A DNA stretch of 64,000 nt from Tieghemostelium lacteum (Eukaryota; Evosea; Eumycetozoa; Dictyosteliales; Raperosteliaceae): the NCBI GenBank assembly GCA_001606155.1, contig LODT01000028.1:1154735-1218734 (forward strand). The letters run 5' to 3'. How positions within the stretch are numbered: the stretch's first letter is position 1; every line of letters begins with the position of its first letter. The notes beneath the pieces are model-generated. The model ran no database searches. It had not been told where the DNA came from and saw only the letters and a program-made list of their open reading frames with translations. The position numbers were made by a program, and so were the translations under genes. Below, one piece after another: positions 1-11,059 of this stretch.

Positions 1-648
1 CTATACACATTCTATATTGGTAGAGAAATAAACCCAACTTACAAGAATCTAACTGTCATTGGTAGAACTAGTATGCGTGATGGGTTCAATATCTTTGGTC
101 CACTAAACAAAAAAGATAGTCGTCCAGACTATGTTTTAAACTTTGATATCATGGATAAAAGATTTGTTTGCTCAAATGAAATGACTACATCATCCACATG
201 GGGTCAAGTTAAAATCAAATCAAACAATTGGGATGATGACCTATTCATTAATGAGAATATTCTATTGAATGACCATGATAATGAACTGTACAGTCGTGGT
301 ATTGATACCTGTTTGAAAATACAAGATCATCTGATAGACCAAGGTGTACTAGATCCAGATGGTACACCTATTGATCTCAATCAACCTAGAGTCACTAAAA
401 AGGATGTTCTTAAATTCACCAAAGAACAAGCTAATCTTGATTTCCATCCAATGTGTTCATGTAAAATGGGTAAAGATAATGACTCACCTGTAGATGGTAA
501 TCTAATGTTAAAAGGTTTTAATAATCTGAGAGTCCTAGATGCCTCTGTATTTCCAACACAAACTACAATCAATCCAAATGTTCCTTTAATAATATTTTCA
601 AGTCATGCCTATAAAGTAATCATAAAATCTCTACATTATTATAAATAA
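1..648 (+). CDS. GMC-family FAD oxidoreductase, C-terminal part (5' end outside window)
   Basis: The reading frame is open from base 1 to the TAA at 646-648, so this is the last 215 codons of a gene that starts upstream. The translation matches the C-terminal substrate domain of glucose-methanol-choline oxidoreductases. It has the His-containing motif FHPMCSCKMG, a VDGNLMLKGFNNLRVLDAS stretch (family: D..LRVHGV.NLRVADAS) and a late NPNVP block in place of the usual N(T/H)NAP. The His and the Asn of these two blocks are the usual catalytic pair that deprotonates the alcohol. The FAD-binding N-terminus is not visible. The substrate (choline, glucose, another alcohol) cannot be told from this part. 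The methionine at base 73 is internal, not the start. Confidence 0.85.
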   Translation, partial: LYTFYIGREINPTYKNLTVIGRTSMRDGFNIFGPLNKKDSRPDYVLNFDIMDKRFVCSNEMTTSSTWGQVKIKSNNWDDDLFINENILLNDHDNELYSRGIDTCLKIQDHLIDQGVLDPDGTPIDLNQPRVTKKDVLKFTKEQANLDFHPMCSCKMGKDNDSPVDGNLMLKGFNNLRVLDASVFPTQTTINPNVPLIIFSSHAYKVIIKSLHYYK

Positions 649-899
649 ATTTTATAAATGAAAAAATCTCTTTTCTTTTCTATGATTCTACCAGGTAGAA
701 TGGTATCATCTTTATTAAAACACTGGGGGAATAAAAATAATTATATTCAATTATAGAATCTTAGAAAAAAAAGAAAAATAAAGATTTAGGTGATTGATGT
801 ATAAATATCTTTTTTTTTTGTTAATTTATTTTTTTTTTTTTTTTTTATTTTAAGACTATGATTAATTTTTTTTGTGTAGTTAGTTAATGTTTATTTGTA

Positions 900-2730
900 A
901 TGGACTATGATAATGAACCACTAATTACTAATAGATGTGATAATAACGATGAGTTATATAGTAGTAATAATAATAACAATAGTAAATTAAAAGACTATTT
1001 TAAATCAATGCAATTTAAAGTTCTCTTGTATCATTCTTGGTTTGTCATTTTATCATTAATCTATTTAGCTGTAGGTTGAACTCTTCTTTGAACCAAAAAT
1101 TTAGAAACTAGTATTAATTACCACTTTGGATATTAGATATCAGTTGGATTACCATTTTTCAACAAAACCCTATTCAAATATTATAATTTTCCATTAACAT
1201 CTAGTTTCTTTCAAACTCTTGGTTCGGCATTCATCTTATTAATTTTCAATATCATTCAATATACCCAACAAAAGCATGATCTAATTTTAAAGAGTTATTT
1301 CTTTGATAAGAATTTCATGTATAAATCGTAAGTATCAAATAATGAACTTAAAAATCACACACAATAGAAATGATGAACATTTTTAGTATTGTATATACAA
1401 CTTTTTATGTTGTTAAAAAAACAAAAAAAAAACAAAAGCATTCATACATTACCAATATTGTATATCAAAATGAACAGTCATTATTCAAAACAATAGTTCA
1501 TACTTTAGAATTAAACACCAGTAACTCTACAGGTGCGAAATATATAGAGTTTTAAATAGAATTCGTGTATATAGAGTTGTACATTAAATATACATGTTTT
1601 AACACGTATATAATGCTATGCTTTTGTTTTAAAACACTTTTCATTTTTATAAATGATAGATTTCTTTCTGATCATTTTTTGTTATATATCACAATAATTT
1701 ATCTTTCAAAAGTTCAATAATATTAACAATATGGAATTATTATAGTTTAATTATGTTACCAGTTTCAATTTGTTTTGCAGGTGTAATGATTCTTACCAAT
1801 CTAGGTATTCAATCAGCACCAATTAATTATCATATAGTTTTTAAATCCACAAATGTAAGAATGTTTTATCATACATCCTAGTAGTAGTGTACAACATTTT
1901 TATTAATGTTTAATAATTTAAATTAGATAATTTGGGTTGTAATATTTTCAATTTTAATTAACAAAGAAAGACCATCTATCTATGAATTTTTAAGTATTGC
2001 ATTATTAATGTTTGGTGCAATTATGGTGTCATTGGATTTTGTAAAAACCAATTCAGATTCTGGTGCACTACCAATAGTTTTCAATTTACTCTCTTCATTT
2101 TTTGAGAGTGTAACTATTGTACTATTGAAATGGGCTTGTACATATCTCTACAGAAATGATGATACCATCACTGTAATTGAAATTTCATTTTTCAAAGTTG
2201 CACAAGCTACATTGGTTATAATGATACCAATGTTAATTGTAGAGAAATTTCATGGTTTCAAAGTATTTCATTCTGAACTTGATACCTCTCTCATTATTCT
2301 CTCTGGGGTTGGTATAACTATAGTTTATCAAACTGCAATGGTTTGGTTAAGTAAATCTCTTTATTCAACTACAGTTGGTATTATAAGTCAACTTCAAATG
2401 TACGTATTTATTTATTTTCAAAATTATTATTATATTTACTAATAATTTAAAATATTTAGTATTCCACAAATTTTAATATCAGCATATATATACAATTCAT
2501 TTGCTGGTACCAAACTTCATTTGGCAGGTTTGATAATGTGTGTTTCAGGTTGTATTATTTTCTCTATATACCACTTTTTGAAAGTGAATCCAAAGTATAT
2601 TCACGCACTCAAGAATAGAATTAAAAAGATTAAACAAAAAGTATTACCAAATAGTAATTTAAATATTAATTATGATGAACAAACTCTAATCAATAATAGT
2701 GATGATCAACAACAGTACCTCAATCATTAA
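900..2730 (+). CDS. DMT-superfamily transporter (SLC35/EamA-like), five exons
   Basis: Five exons join in frame: 900-1070, 1137-1327, 1746-1854, 1927-2399 and 2460-2730, giving 404 residues. The ATG at 900 follows T-rich sequence. All introns have GT...AG ends. The protein has about ten hydrophobic segments. The block LGIQSAPINYHIVFKSTN followed by IIWVVIFSILINKERPS is typical of the drug/metabolite transporter fold (nucleotide-sugar or triose-phosphate translocators, SLC35). The C-terminus is a hydrophilic Lys- and Asn-rich cytosolic tail. The likely location is Golgi or another endomembrane; the substrate is unknown. Intron 2 (1328-1745, 418 bp) is unusually long for this window and contains only a chance 61-codon ORF. 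Confidence 0.8.
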
Positions 2731-2989
2731 TAATAATAACCAAAAATGTAATTACTGTATTTTAAACATATAGTTTATGAAATACCAATTACAAAATTAG
2801 TTTTTTCATTAAATCCTTACCCCAAAATAATAATAATAAACTCCCCTCAAAAAAACAATATTTTCTTTTAAAATTGGATTTAAAATAGATCCAATAAAGA
2901 AAATATTAGCATATTTGTGCGCAACGCTTTTACTAACAAAAAAATTAGACTTTAGGAGGTTATTTGATATTTACAATAATTGATTGATT
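2731..2989. other. Convergent intergenic spacer
   Basis: A 259-bp AT-rich spacer between the 3' ends of the transporter and Ku80. It presumably holds both polyadenylation regions; several AATAAA-like words are present. I see nothing else in it. Confidence 0.5.
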
Positions 2990-5215
2990 TTATTCAATTT
3001 GATCAAATAGATCATCAACAGAATCAGTATCTTGATTGGTAGTTGGTTGTGAAATTGGTTGTTGTTTTGATTTTTTATCTAGGAATTGAATAGATTCTTC
3101 AACTGTGATATCAGAGCTATCAGATTCCTCTTCATTAATTAAAGTGATGGAATTTGACATTATCAACTGCCAGAAATCATCTTTTTTCTTTGATTCATAG
3201 AGTTGACGAATTTCTTTTAGAAAGGAATTGAATGCATCAGATTCAGATTCTTTAATACAACCAACTCTCAATTCTTTTATACATTCAATTGCTTTTTGAT
3301 AGTATTGATCTTTAAGTGAATCCGATACCAATTGTTGAATTCTAGATCTCATTAAGGCAATTGCTTTATCGACTAGATCTATATCTCTTCTATTTAACAT
3401 ATCACGGAAATTCTGAACTGGATTAATAGTACCAACTTCATTAACATATCCACTAACCAATTTGTCTAATGAAAAATCTGAGAAATCATTGATTTTTCTC
3501 TTTTTATATTCTGAACCATCATCTGTTATATAGGAGTCCAATGTAATTTCTTCACCTACTAACATACCATCAATCCAACGATATTTAACTTGAGATTTAT
3601 CTTTAAATGCTGTTGTTTTTTGTAATGTAAATTGACTGTTAAATTGACTGATTGAATCTTTAGCCCTCTCCAGAATCTGTTCATCTGGATTGATATAATT
3701 CTCAATGATTGGATCTAGTTTTGGAATTGCAGAACCAGGTTGTAGAGCTCTATGATGAAGACATTGATAGAAATGTTGTAAGAGTGGGTTGTAGGTATAT
3801 CGAGGTCTAAGTGCTGCAATAGGTCCACCTTCTTCATCATGATCAGCAGTCATTAAATCCATACTATCAATGAGTTCCTGTGCTGCTGAAAACTGAGTTG
3901 GTGTAGGTTGAAATTGTTTTCTAGTCAGAGGATTCTGTGGTGAAATTGGAGGGAATTGATACTGTCTGATATCATCAGTAAATGGAAGTGTATTATAATA
4001 TAGACATTCATAGTCTGCTTTAATCTGTGGTGTTAAAACACCGAGGTTAGGTGACGAATTTGCCTTTTTTACAAATCTAACTAGTGCAACTTGATTAGTT
4101 TCAGCCATAGCATGAATGAGTGCACTTAATGAACTTTCAGCTACAGTGTCTCCAGGTGGCGATACTAAAACCTCTGTATTTGCCATATTATAATATAAAG
4201 GTACTTGTGATTTATCAGTGAAACCTATAACCTCTAATCCCTTTTCAGCAGTAAATTTCAAAGCAGCTTCATCAATTTTTGAGAATGGTACTAGAGATTT
4301 ACCATATTTGTAACCCTTTAGTAATTCATCAGCGGTAATCTCATTATCAGGATCAGTTACAGAATAATAGAATTTCTCTTGTCTAACCTCCATCTGTAAT
4401 TTTGGATCCTGTAATTCCTGTGCCAAAGTCGATATCTTATTGAGTCTTGGTAGAATTTGAATTTTGGTTTTAATATACCCCCAAACTGGAATTTTTAGAT
4501 CCTGACCTACATCTAACGTTCCACGATAACTAGTTCGCTGTAGAACTGATTGTGATCTAAAGAAACTCATCATTTCTAAAGCCTCTTTAACTGGTACCAA
4601 AACACCCTCAACTGAATCAGCAAACTCTCTTAAGAATATCTCATTCTTTTGCTTCAGAGTCAACGATTGTTCAGGTTTACTAGACAATTGTTCTTCATCT
4701 TCAAAATCAATACCAATAATATTTAACTTTGCCTCAATCTTTTTGAATTGATCCTTTACAATCTTCAAATCATCTCTATTGATGGGATCCTGAGCATTAG
4801 TTACTAAAAATATACGTTTTTGGTATTTCTTTGAATCAGTTTTTTGAATGAGCATATCCATACCAACAATGAGAGCATCAATGATATCACCTCTAGATTG
4901 ACCTGGTCCTAAATTATCTAGAAATTTCAGTGTTTCGATTTTTGGTTCTTCTATATCACAGACTACTGTAATATGCTGGTAACCATCTTTCTGTAGATTG
5001 TTTTTAGTGTCTTTTGTACCAATTAAAACTAAACCAAGTTCATCTTTTTTGCCATAGATTAGTTTTTGTTGATATAGTAATGTTACTGATTTTAATGCAT
5101 CTTCTATTGGTGTTGAACTAGTATTACTGTATTGATTCTTTCCTGAACTACCTGTCATACCCAATCCAATATCCAAAATAACCACAACGGCCTCTTTAGA
5201 TGGTACAGTTGCCAT
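2990..5215 (-). CDS. ku80: Ku80 (XRCC5), DNA-end-binding subunit of the Ku heterodimer
   Basis: A single-exon gene of 741 residues, close to human Ku80 (732). It binds broken DNA ends with Ku70 and recruits DNA-PKcs for non-homologous end joining in the nucleus. Residues 8-220 form the vWA-like domain (AVVVILDIGLGM; GDIIDALIVGMDML). Residues 240-540 are the Ku core beta-barrel, including the conserved run LVRFVKKANSSPNLGVL. Residues 590-700 match the Ku C-terminal domain (NPVQNFRDML...FNSFLKEI...DDFWQLIMSNSITLINEEE). The last residues (DSVDDLFDQIE) match the short helix that binds DNA-PKcs in animals (DVDDLLDMI). Its presence fits the known occurrence of DNA-PKcs in Dictyostelium. A 272-bp spacer separates its start from the FHA gene on the other strand. 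Confidence 0.96.
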   Translation of the reverse strand: MATVPSKEAVVVILDIGLGMTGSSGKNQYSNTSSTPIEDALKSVTLLYQQKLIYGKKDELGLVLIGTKDTKNNLQKDGYQHITVVCDIEEPKIETLKFLDNLGPGQSRGDIIDALIVGMDMLIQKTDSKKYQKRIFLVTNAQDPINRDDLKIVKDQFKKIEAKLNIIGIDFEDEEQLSSKPEQSLTLKQKNEIFLREFADSVEGVLVPVKEALEMMSFFRSQSVLQRTSYRGTLDVGQDLKIPVWGYIKTKIQILPRLNKISTLAQELQDPKLQMEVRQEKFYYSVTDPDNEITADELLKGYKYGKSLVPFSKIDEAALKFTAEKGLEVIGFTDKSQVPLYYNMANTEVLVSPPGDTVAESSLSALIHAMAETNQVALVRFVKKANSSPNLGVLTPQIKADYECLYYNTLPFTDDIRQYQFPPISPQNPLTRKQFQPTPTQFSAAQELIDSMDLMTADHDEEGGPIAALRPRYTYNPLLQHFYQCLHHRALQPGSAIPKLDPIIENYINPDEQILERAKDSISQFNSQFTLQKTTAFKDKSQVKYRWIDGMLVGEEITLDSYITDDGSEYKKRKINDFSDFSLDKLVSGYVNEVGTINPVQNFRDMLNRRDIDLVDKAIALMRSRIQQLVSDSLKDQYYQKAIECIKELRVGCIKESESDAFNSFLKEIRQLYESKKKDDFWQLIMSNSITLINEEESDSSDITVEESIQFLDKKSKQQPISQPTTNQDTDSVDDLFDQIE

Positions 5216-5487
5216 TTTCAGTCCGCCAAATTCAAAAATGATTTGAAAAAAATTTGAAAAATATCTAGAAAAAATACAAAATTAATATAACAAATATTAA
5301 TCATTTAGATCTACACATCTAAGTAAAAATTTATTTCTTGTATTTTTAAAAACCAGATTTATTTCAAATTGTCACTTTACCAGAGTAGTTTTTTATTTAG
5401 GTATGAATGTGGAAAATTGTACTATTTTCTCGGAAATATAATTATTATTATTATTAACAGTTATGTTTATTTATACAATTATTATAA

Positions 5488-6542
5488 ATGGCACAACTAT
5501 TTTCATCCTATGTTCATTTTAGAATTTTAAATTCCAACTCTAAATTTTTCACAAGTATAAATAGTAGAAGTATTCAATCACATATAAAAAGAACAAAAAA
5601 AGATTGTGGATTAGATAAACATATAGTCTGTAAATCTCAATATCATTTACGTTTCTTTCAAAAAGGTATAAAGTATAGAAAAACTATTGATATCAACAGT
5701 GAATTTAATCAAATTTTATTTGGTTCTGATTTTAATGGCATGTTATACAAAATCAAAAAACACTATTGTAATAATTTATAAATAATAACTAATTACTTTT
5801 TTTTTTAAAAGAAACACATTTTTATATTAGTCATCCAAGTGTATCACCAGTACATGCAAAGATATCAGCAGAGGATAATGAAACCTTAAATATTATGGAT
5901 TGTAACTCTGTGCATGGTACATATATCAATGGAAAAAAAATTTGTTCTTTAAAATCACATCCATTAGAGAGTGGCGATATTATTCAGTTTGGAACCGATT
6001 CTTCTTATTTTCTAATAACAAAAAATTCAATCTACACAGAATTATATGATAATTTGTTACAAAAAAAAGAAATTATAGAAAATGAATTGTCAAATGGTAG
6101 AAATGAATTATTAGATACTGTGATAATTCAATTCAAAGAGAATATTTTAGATTTTTTTACAGATGTAAATCAAACTAATGCTATAGAGAAAGGTTTAATT
6201 ACAATGAATCAAATTATAAAATTAAATCCTAAATCTATTGTACTAAATCATTTGGAAACTAAACAAAATCAACCAGCACTAACATCAAAAAAGAGAAAAT
6301 TTCAATCCATTTCAAAAGATAATTTTAAAAAATCAATATTATTTAATGATAATATTCATATTTATACCTACTGTGATAGTGGTGAAACTTTAATATTTTC
6401 ATCAATAATGGAAAAGTGCAGTGAAATTTGTAACTATACAAAAACAATTTGGGATTCAATACCTGATGATATTGTTGAAAGAGCAGTTAAAAAACCAATG
6501 TTTTGGTTAACTTTAGCCTCAGTTTTATTAACTAAAACTTAA
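5488..6542 (+). CDS. FHA-domain protein with a C-terminal membrane anchor
   Basis: Two exons, 5488-5741 and 5831-6542, give about 321 residues. Residues 1-125 form a forkhead-associated domain: ILFGSD (FGR position), HPSVSPVHAKI (family S-x-x-H core) and NSVHGTYINGKKI (family N-G-x-x-V/I-N-G strand). FHA domains bind phosphothreonine. After a polar middle with helical heptads, the chain ends in a hydrophobic segment, KPMFWLTLASVLL, followed by only three residues. That is the arrangement of a tail-anchored protein of ER, nuclear envelope or mitochondria. The donor GTTATA at 5742 is weak but is the only one I found that keeps the FHA frame. No other domain is visible and the partner is unknown. 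Confidence 0.72.
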
Positions 6543-6763
6543 ATTTTACATATTATCTTTAATTTAGGTTATGCTATTAATAATATTAGTTCTTAAATTT
6601 TAACAATAAAAACATTTTGAACTTTAAAATGCCGATAGGCACTATAAATACTAAAAAGCAGAAATATGATGATAAATCCAGATTTTTTTTTAATTTTTTA
6701 TTCCAAAAATCCAATTCAATAATTTCTTTTTCATTCATATTACTGACTTGCAAGAATTCTAAA

Positions 6764-7491
6764 ATGGCAATTAATTTAGTGGATCAAGCAGCATCCTATG
6801 GTGCTTATCATAATAATAATGTAAACAAATTCATTCATATTGTATTTGTACCATTGATTGTCTATACCATTTTGATATTCTTAAATTATGCATCTATACC
6901 AGTTCTATTAGAACCATATCTAAATATCCTACACCAAATTCACCCATATTATTTACCTTTATCAATTTCAACACCAGTTGCCATTGCTCTAGCACTCTTT
7001 TATTGTTTTCTTGATATTAGAGTTGGTGTATGTATCTACTTGCAATAGATTTAGATAGACTTTATTGTTAATTATTTAATATTATATTATAATCTAACAG
7101 GGTGCTGCAACATTTTGGCTATTATTTGCCAATGTATATGCACAAAAAGCCATTATTACATTTGGTCCACAAACATTACAATATGCCATCATTTTACACA
7201 TTTTCTCTTGGATTACACAATTTGTTGGACATGGTGTATTTGAAGGACGTAGACCAGCTTTGATTGATAACATATTTCAAGTTTTTATTGCACCATTCTT
7301 TGTAACTTTAGAGGTTTTGTTTTTAGTTGGTCTATTAAAGAGTGAAAGAACCAAAGTAGAACATAAGATTCACAAAAACAGTAAGTATGAAACTACCCCC
7401 TAATCAACACCCTCATTTCTAAATTACTAATTCATAAAAATCTAATAATACAATAGTTGAACAATTAAATAAATTACAAAAGACCAAATAA
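6764..7491 (+). CDS. Mpo1-like protein (YGL010w/DUF962), 2-hydroxy fatty acid dioxygenase family
   Basis: Three exons, 6764-7027, 7101-7380 and 7457-7491, give 192 residues. Yeast Mpo1 carries out Fe(II)-dependent alpha-oxidation of 2-hydroxy fatty acids from phytosphingosine breakdown, in the ER. Evidence: N-terminal LVDQAASYGAYHNNNVNKFIHIVFVP (family Y-H-x-N-x-x-N-x-x-x-H), four hydrophobic segments, and the second His cluster in HIFSWITQFVGHGVFEGRRPAL. These histidines are the likely iron ligands. I chose the ATG at 6764 because family members start a few residues before YGAYH; an in-frame ATG at 6629 would add 45 residues of no family resemblance. Donors are GTATGT and GTAAGT. Confidence 0.9.
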
Positions 7492-7538
7492 ATATAGATT
7501 ATATATATACCCTCTTTGAAGTGTTGTGTTTGTTTTTA

Positions 7539-9119
7539 TCAATCAAAATAATCTTCAATATCTATATCAGGATTTAGGAGTTCTTCTCCAAAGTTTGATA
7601 AATCAATTTGATTTAGAATCAGATTTTCAAAAGTTTCTTCTAGATCAGTATCACCAATGAGAACTGCACCTTGTAGTCTACCATTTTTGAGAATTATTCT
7701 TACAAATTGTCTCTCTTCTATATCTAATCTATGATATCTCTTTATGTCATTACTTGACATGTCTAGAGACTGGCCATTATATAAACCCAACATTATAACC
7801 TTTAGATTAAAGAATTTAGTAATGTGAGCAAATAATTCAAATTCAAAATTGGTACAAATTTCATCTAGTTCCTCTAGAGGTTTCTTTGAATCTCTGAGAG
7901 ATTGTCTAGCTATTTCCTGAGCACAATATCTACCCATTATTCTAGCTTGACTCCACAATTTCATTTGAAACCAAAACTCTGATTTCTCAGTCCACTGTAA
8001 TTGACAAACATCACCAGCTGCATAAATTCTCTTATTTTCTATACCATTACTGAATTTAAGTTGCATTTGTTCATTTACCAATAATGAACCATCAGATGCT
8101 ACCAAGACATCAGACATACTTTCTCTTATTAACTCAGAATTTGGAATGACGCCAGTAGCTGATATTATAAAATCACAACCATATATATTATTATTTGATA
8201 ATTTTATATATACAGGCCAATCACCCAATTCTTCTTTTCTATCTAAAATTTCTTTTGTAAAATTTACTTTATCGTCATATAACTCTACTAATTCAGTTCC
8301 ATACTCCACATTGATTGATTGACCATCTATCTTTAGATTCTCTTGAAAATTATATTTACTATACCAATTAGGACCTATACTCGAACCACTACTATTTCCC
8401 CCAGTACCTTTTATAGCTACACTAGATATCTTTATTAATTTATTATATATTTCATTTTTATTATTACTACTTTGATTATTATTATTTTCTTCTTCAGATG
8501 ATTGATTTTCTTGATCTTTTAAAAGTGATAAAAAAGTTGCAGTTTCTAAATCAAAGAAAGCATTTCCAATGTGATTATCTTTTATAGACCATATTATATC
8601 AATATTTTTAATTTCGTGTAGTAATTCTAGGGCTATACCACCATTTCCAACTACTACAATTCTACGACTATTTGATAATCTATCTTTAAGATTTATAATA
8701 GTTTCAGTATCTCTTATACCCAATACATAGTGTGATTGTCTAATTAGATTAGGTCTAGCTCCAGTGCACATTGATAAATAGTCAAAACTAAATGTACCTT
8801 TATCTTTGGTAATGATTAAATTTTTACTATAATCTATATTTACAACCTGACATATTTCAACACGAATATTTGGATGTTTAAATTCAACTTCAGTAAACTC
8901 TTTCTCAAATATATCAAATGTTTCCAATACTTTAGATATTCTCTGTACATTTTGTACGGTTTTTAATATGGGTGAACTTGATAGTATTAATACACTTTCA
9001 TTAGGTTTCAATTGAGAATATGATTCTGCACATGTTATTCCAGCAATACCACCACCTATAACTACTAGATTAGAATGAATTGCATTTGAGGATATTGTGA
9101 GTTGTGTGGTGTGGTTCAT
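7539..9119 (-). CDS. pyroxd1: PYROXD1, pyridine nucleotide-disulphide oxidoreductase-domain protein
   Basis: A single-exon gene of 526 residues; human PYROXD1 is 500. It is a nuclear/cytosolic FAD flavoprotein oxidising NAD(P)H. In animals it protects the tRNA ligase RTCB from oxidative inactivation. Residues 18-33 hold the FAD dinucleotide fold (VVIGGGIAGITCAE). CTGARPNLI and VLGIRDTE follow. GNGGIALELLHEI at about 155 is the second Rossmann fold, and IYAAGDVCQL at about 365 contacts FAD. The CxxC pair of classical disulphide reductases is absent, as in PYROXD1 orthologs. An Asn/Ser/Glu-rich insert near residues 200-225 is dictyostelid-style low complexity. It ends 48 bp beyond the Mpo1-like gene, tail to tail. 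Confidence 0.93.
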   Translation of the reverse strand: MNHTTQLTISSNAIHSNLVVIGGGIAGITCAESYSQLKPNESVLILSSSPILKTVQNVQRISKVLETFDIFEKEFTEVEFKHPNIRVEICQVVNIDYSKNLIITKDKGTFSFDYLSMCTGARPNLIRQSHYVLGIRDTETIINLKDRLSNSRRIVVVGNGGIALELLHEIKNIDIIWSIKDNHIGNAFFDLETATFLSLLKDQENQSSEEENNNNQSSNNKNEIYNKLIKISSVAIKGTGGNSSGSSIGPNWYSKYNFQENLKIDGQSINVEYGTELVELYDDKVNFTKEILDRKEELGDWPVYIKLSNNNIYGCDFIISATGVIPNSELIRESMSDVLVASDGSLLVNEQMQLKFSNGIENKRIYAAGDVCQLQWTEKSEFWFQMKLWSQARIMGRYCAQEIARQSLRDSKKPLEELDEICTNFEFELFAHITKFFNLKVIMLGLYNGQSLDMSSNDIKRYHRLDIEERQFVRIILKNGRLQGAVLIGDTDLEETFENLILNQIDLSNFGEELLNPDIDIEDYFD

Positions 9120-9591
9120 TATTGCTTTGAAAAAAAATCTAAAAAAATTTTAAGAAATTGCATTTAGTGGTATGAATTTCGATGATAATACATTTAATCA
9201 ATGATTATATCTCATCGAAAGTGATACATTCAATAGTATTAATTCTATAAATAAAATTGTGTCATAGAATCTCTAAATTATTCACTGAAAAATTCTTAAC
9301 CAATCAAATTAATTTTCATAAGAAAATTGAAGATTTTTAACCAAAAGGCACAAAAATAAAGATATTTATAAATTTTAAATGATAAACAGTTGTTCAAAGT
9401 TCGTTTTTTATACTGTATGTCATGTACCTGATCAAAGATACCCTGTGTACCAATAATCGGGTATTCAGTGTAACAAGATCTTTCAATGATGATTAGTTTT
9501 TTGATTGAATTATGTTAAATTAACTAATTTTTTTTTTTATAATTAGTTTAATAAATAGTTAGGTTGTAATATAGTAGTAAAAATAATAATC
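9120..9591. promoter_or_regulatory. Divergent intergenic region (472 bp)
   Basis: Lies between the starts of PYROXD1 (reverse) and the seven-TM gene (forward), so it should contain both promoters. It has A/T runs. A short imperfect hairpin at about 9440-9466 pairs ATACCC with GGGTAT. No gene is visible. Confidence 0.45.
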
Positions 9592-10842
9592 ATGGCATAT
9601 TCGGAAAGTGATGGATTAAATAGATTCGTATATTCAGTATATATTATAATTTTAATAGCACTTATTGTATTATTACTTTTAGTGGGACAACAAGTTGTAA
9701 TGGAATTTTTATTGATTTTAAAGAAATCAAAAAAGATAAATGTTAGATTCTTTACTTTTCTTTCCATAGAGTTATTTATAATATTTAAATTTATTTCATA
9801 TGTTATATTTTTAATTGACCCATCAACAGATCATGCTGAGAAAAATTCTTTATATTATTATTTTGATATATGGTGTATTAATGCACTATTAGTATCTTGG
9901 ACTTTTATTTCAGCATTTTGGTAAGTGTTACATTTATCTCCTTTTCTTCAAACCCTCAAAATGTCTGTTTTGAAAATATGACTTTCAGTAACACGAAAGG
10001 ATTTTATCAGGAAAAACAAGATATTTTTAAAATTTAACAGTGACTTTTTGTAAATTTACAGTTTTTAGATAGAATACTAATATGACACATTAATTGTAAT
10101 TTCAAAGGATTCAAGTGCTTTATGCATTCTTTGTACCACATGATATCAAATTCCAAAATGTATACAAGGTATTATCTATCAGTTACAGTATAACGGGTCT
10201 ATTCATTCTTTTTCAAGTAATACAAACTACATTATCATCACTTGGATTGATGACATTAGATTCCATTTCATTTATAATTTATACAGCATTAGTTACAGGT
10301 GTAATTAATATAGTCTATGGTACAATTTTAATTAGAATATTGAAAAAGAGTGAATCCAATTCTAGCGAACACAAGAAATTTGCAATCACTATAAAGAAAA
10401 CTAAATTATTAGTAGCCAATTTAATAGTTTCAATCATTTTAGTTTTGGCACAATTTATAATATTCAGAAGATTAGGTGATAAAACACCGCCAGTATTTAT
10501 TGCACATACTCTAGTGGGTGCTATAATTGAAATGGCATCTGTACTTGTAATTATGATTGTACTTGGTGATTTATCATTATTGCCATACTTTACATTATTT
10601 AATACTATACATAATGATCTTACAAAATCAGATTCATCAAGTATGCGCATTTATATTCAAAAGATTTTTAAAATTAAAATTAAATACTAATTATTTATAA
10701 TACCTATTTAGAATCTAATCCAATGTCAAGTATGCAATCAATTGAAAAGAATAATTCTGATAATTTAGAAAAATCAGGAGTTTCAGTGAAATTATCTAAA
10801 GACCCTGAAAGTGATAATCTAAATGGATCACTACCTGTATAA
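9592..10842 (+). CDS. Seven-transmembrane protein, possibly THH1/TOM1-like or receptor-like
   Basis: Three exons, 9592-9920, 10108-10640 and 10712-10842, join in frame to 330 residues. I count seven hydrophobic helices, at about residues 13-40, 50-75, 97-120, 130-152, 165-188, 205-224 and 235-258. A short outside N-terminus and a Ser/Asn-rich, hydrophilic C-terminal tail suggest a receptor-like topology. The block FDIWCINALLVSWTFISAFW loosely recalls the THH1/TOM1/TOM3 domain of plant and protist seven-TM proteins, but I cannot confirm the family by eye. There is no signal peptide and no long loop. The first intron is 187 bp, the second 71 bp. Confidence 0.65.
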
Positions 10843-11059
10843 TATATTAATGAACATTTTTATAAAATTTAAATAATATCAATAGAGAGTGATAACGACA
10901 AATATTGTATTAATAATAAATGATATTATTTAAGTTTTTGTTATTTATTTGTATTTTTACAATTTCATATTTTTAATATGTTTTTTTATTTTTGACATTT
11001 TGGCTTGAAAAAATATATATAGAGAATAGATAATATTTTTTTGTTGTTATTATTATTAA
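10843..11059. other. Convergent spacer between the seven-TM and TTRAY-like genes
   Basis: 217 bp, AT-rich, with ATT and TAAT-rich stretches and likely poly(A) signals for both strands. Nothing else seen. Confidence 0.4.

Noticed and set aside
9431-9470. Small imperfect hairpin upstream of the seven-TM gene
   Set aside because: Only six paired bases; expected by chance in AT-rich sequence of this length.
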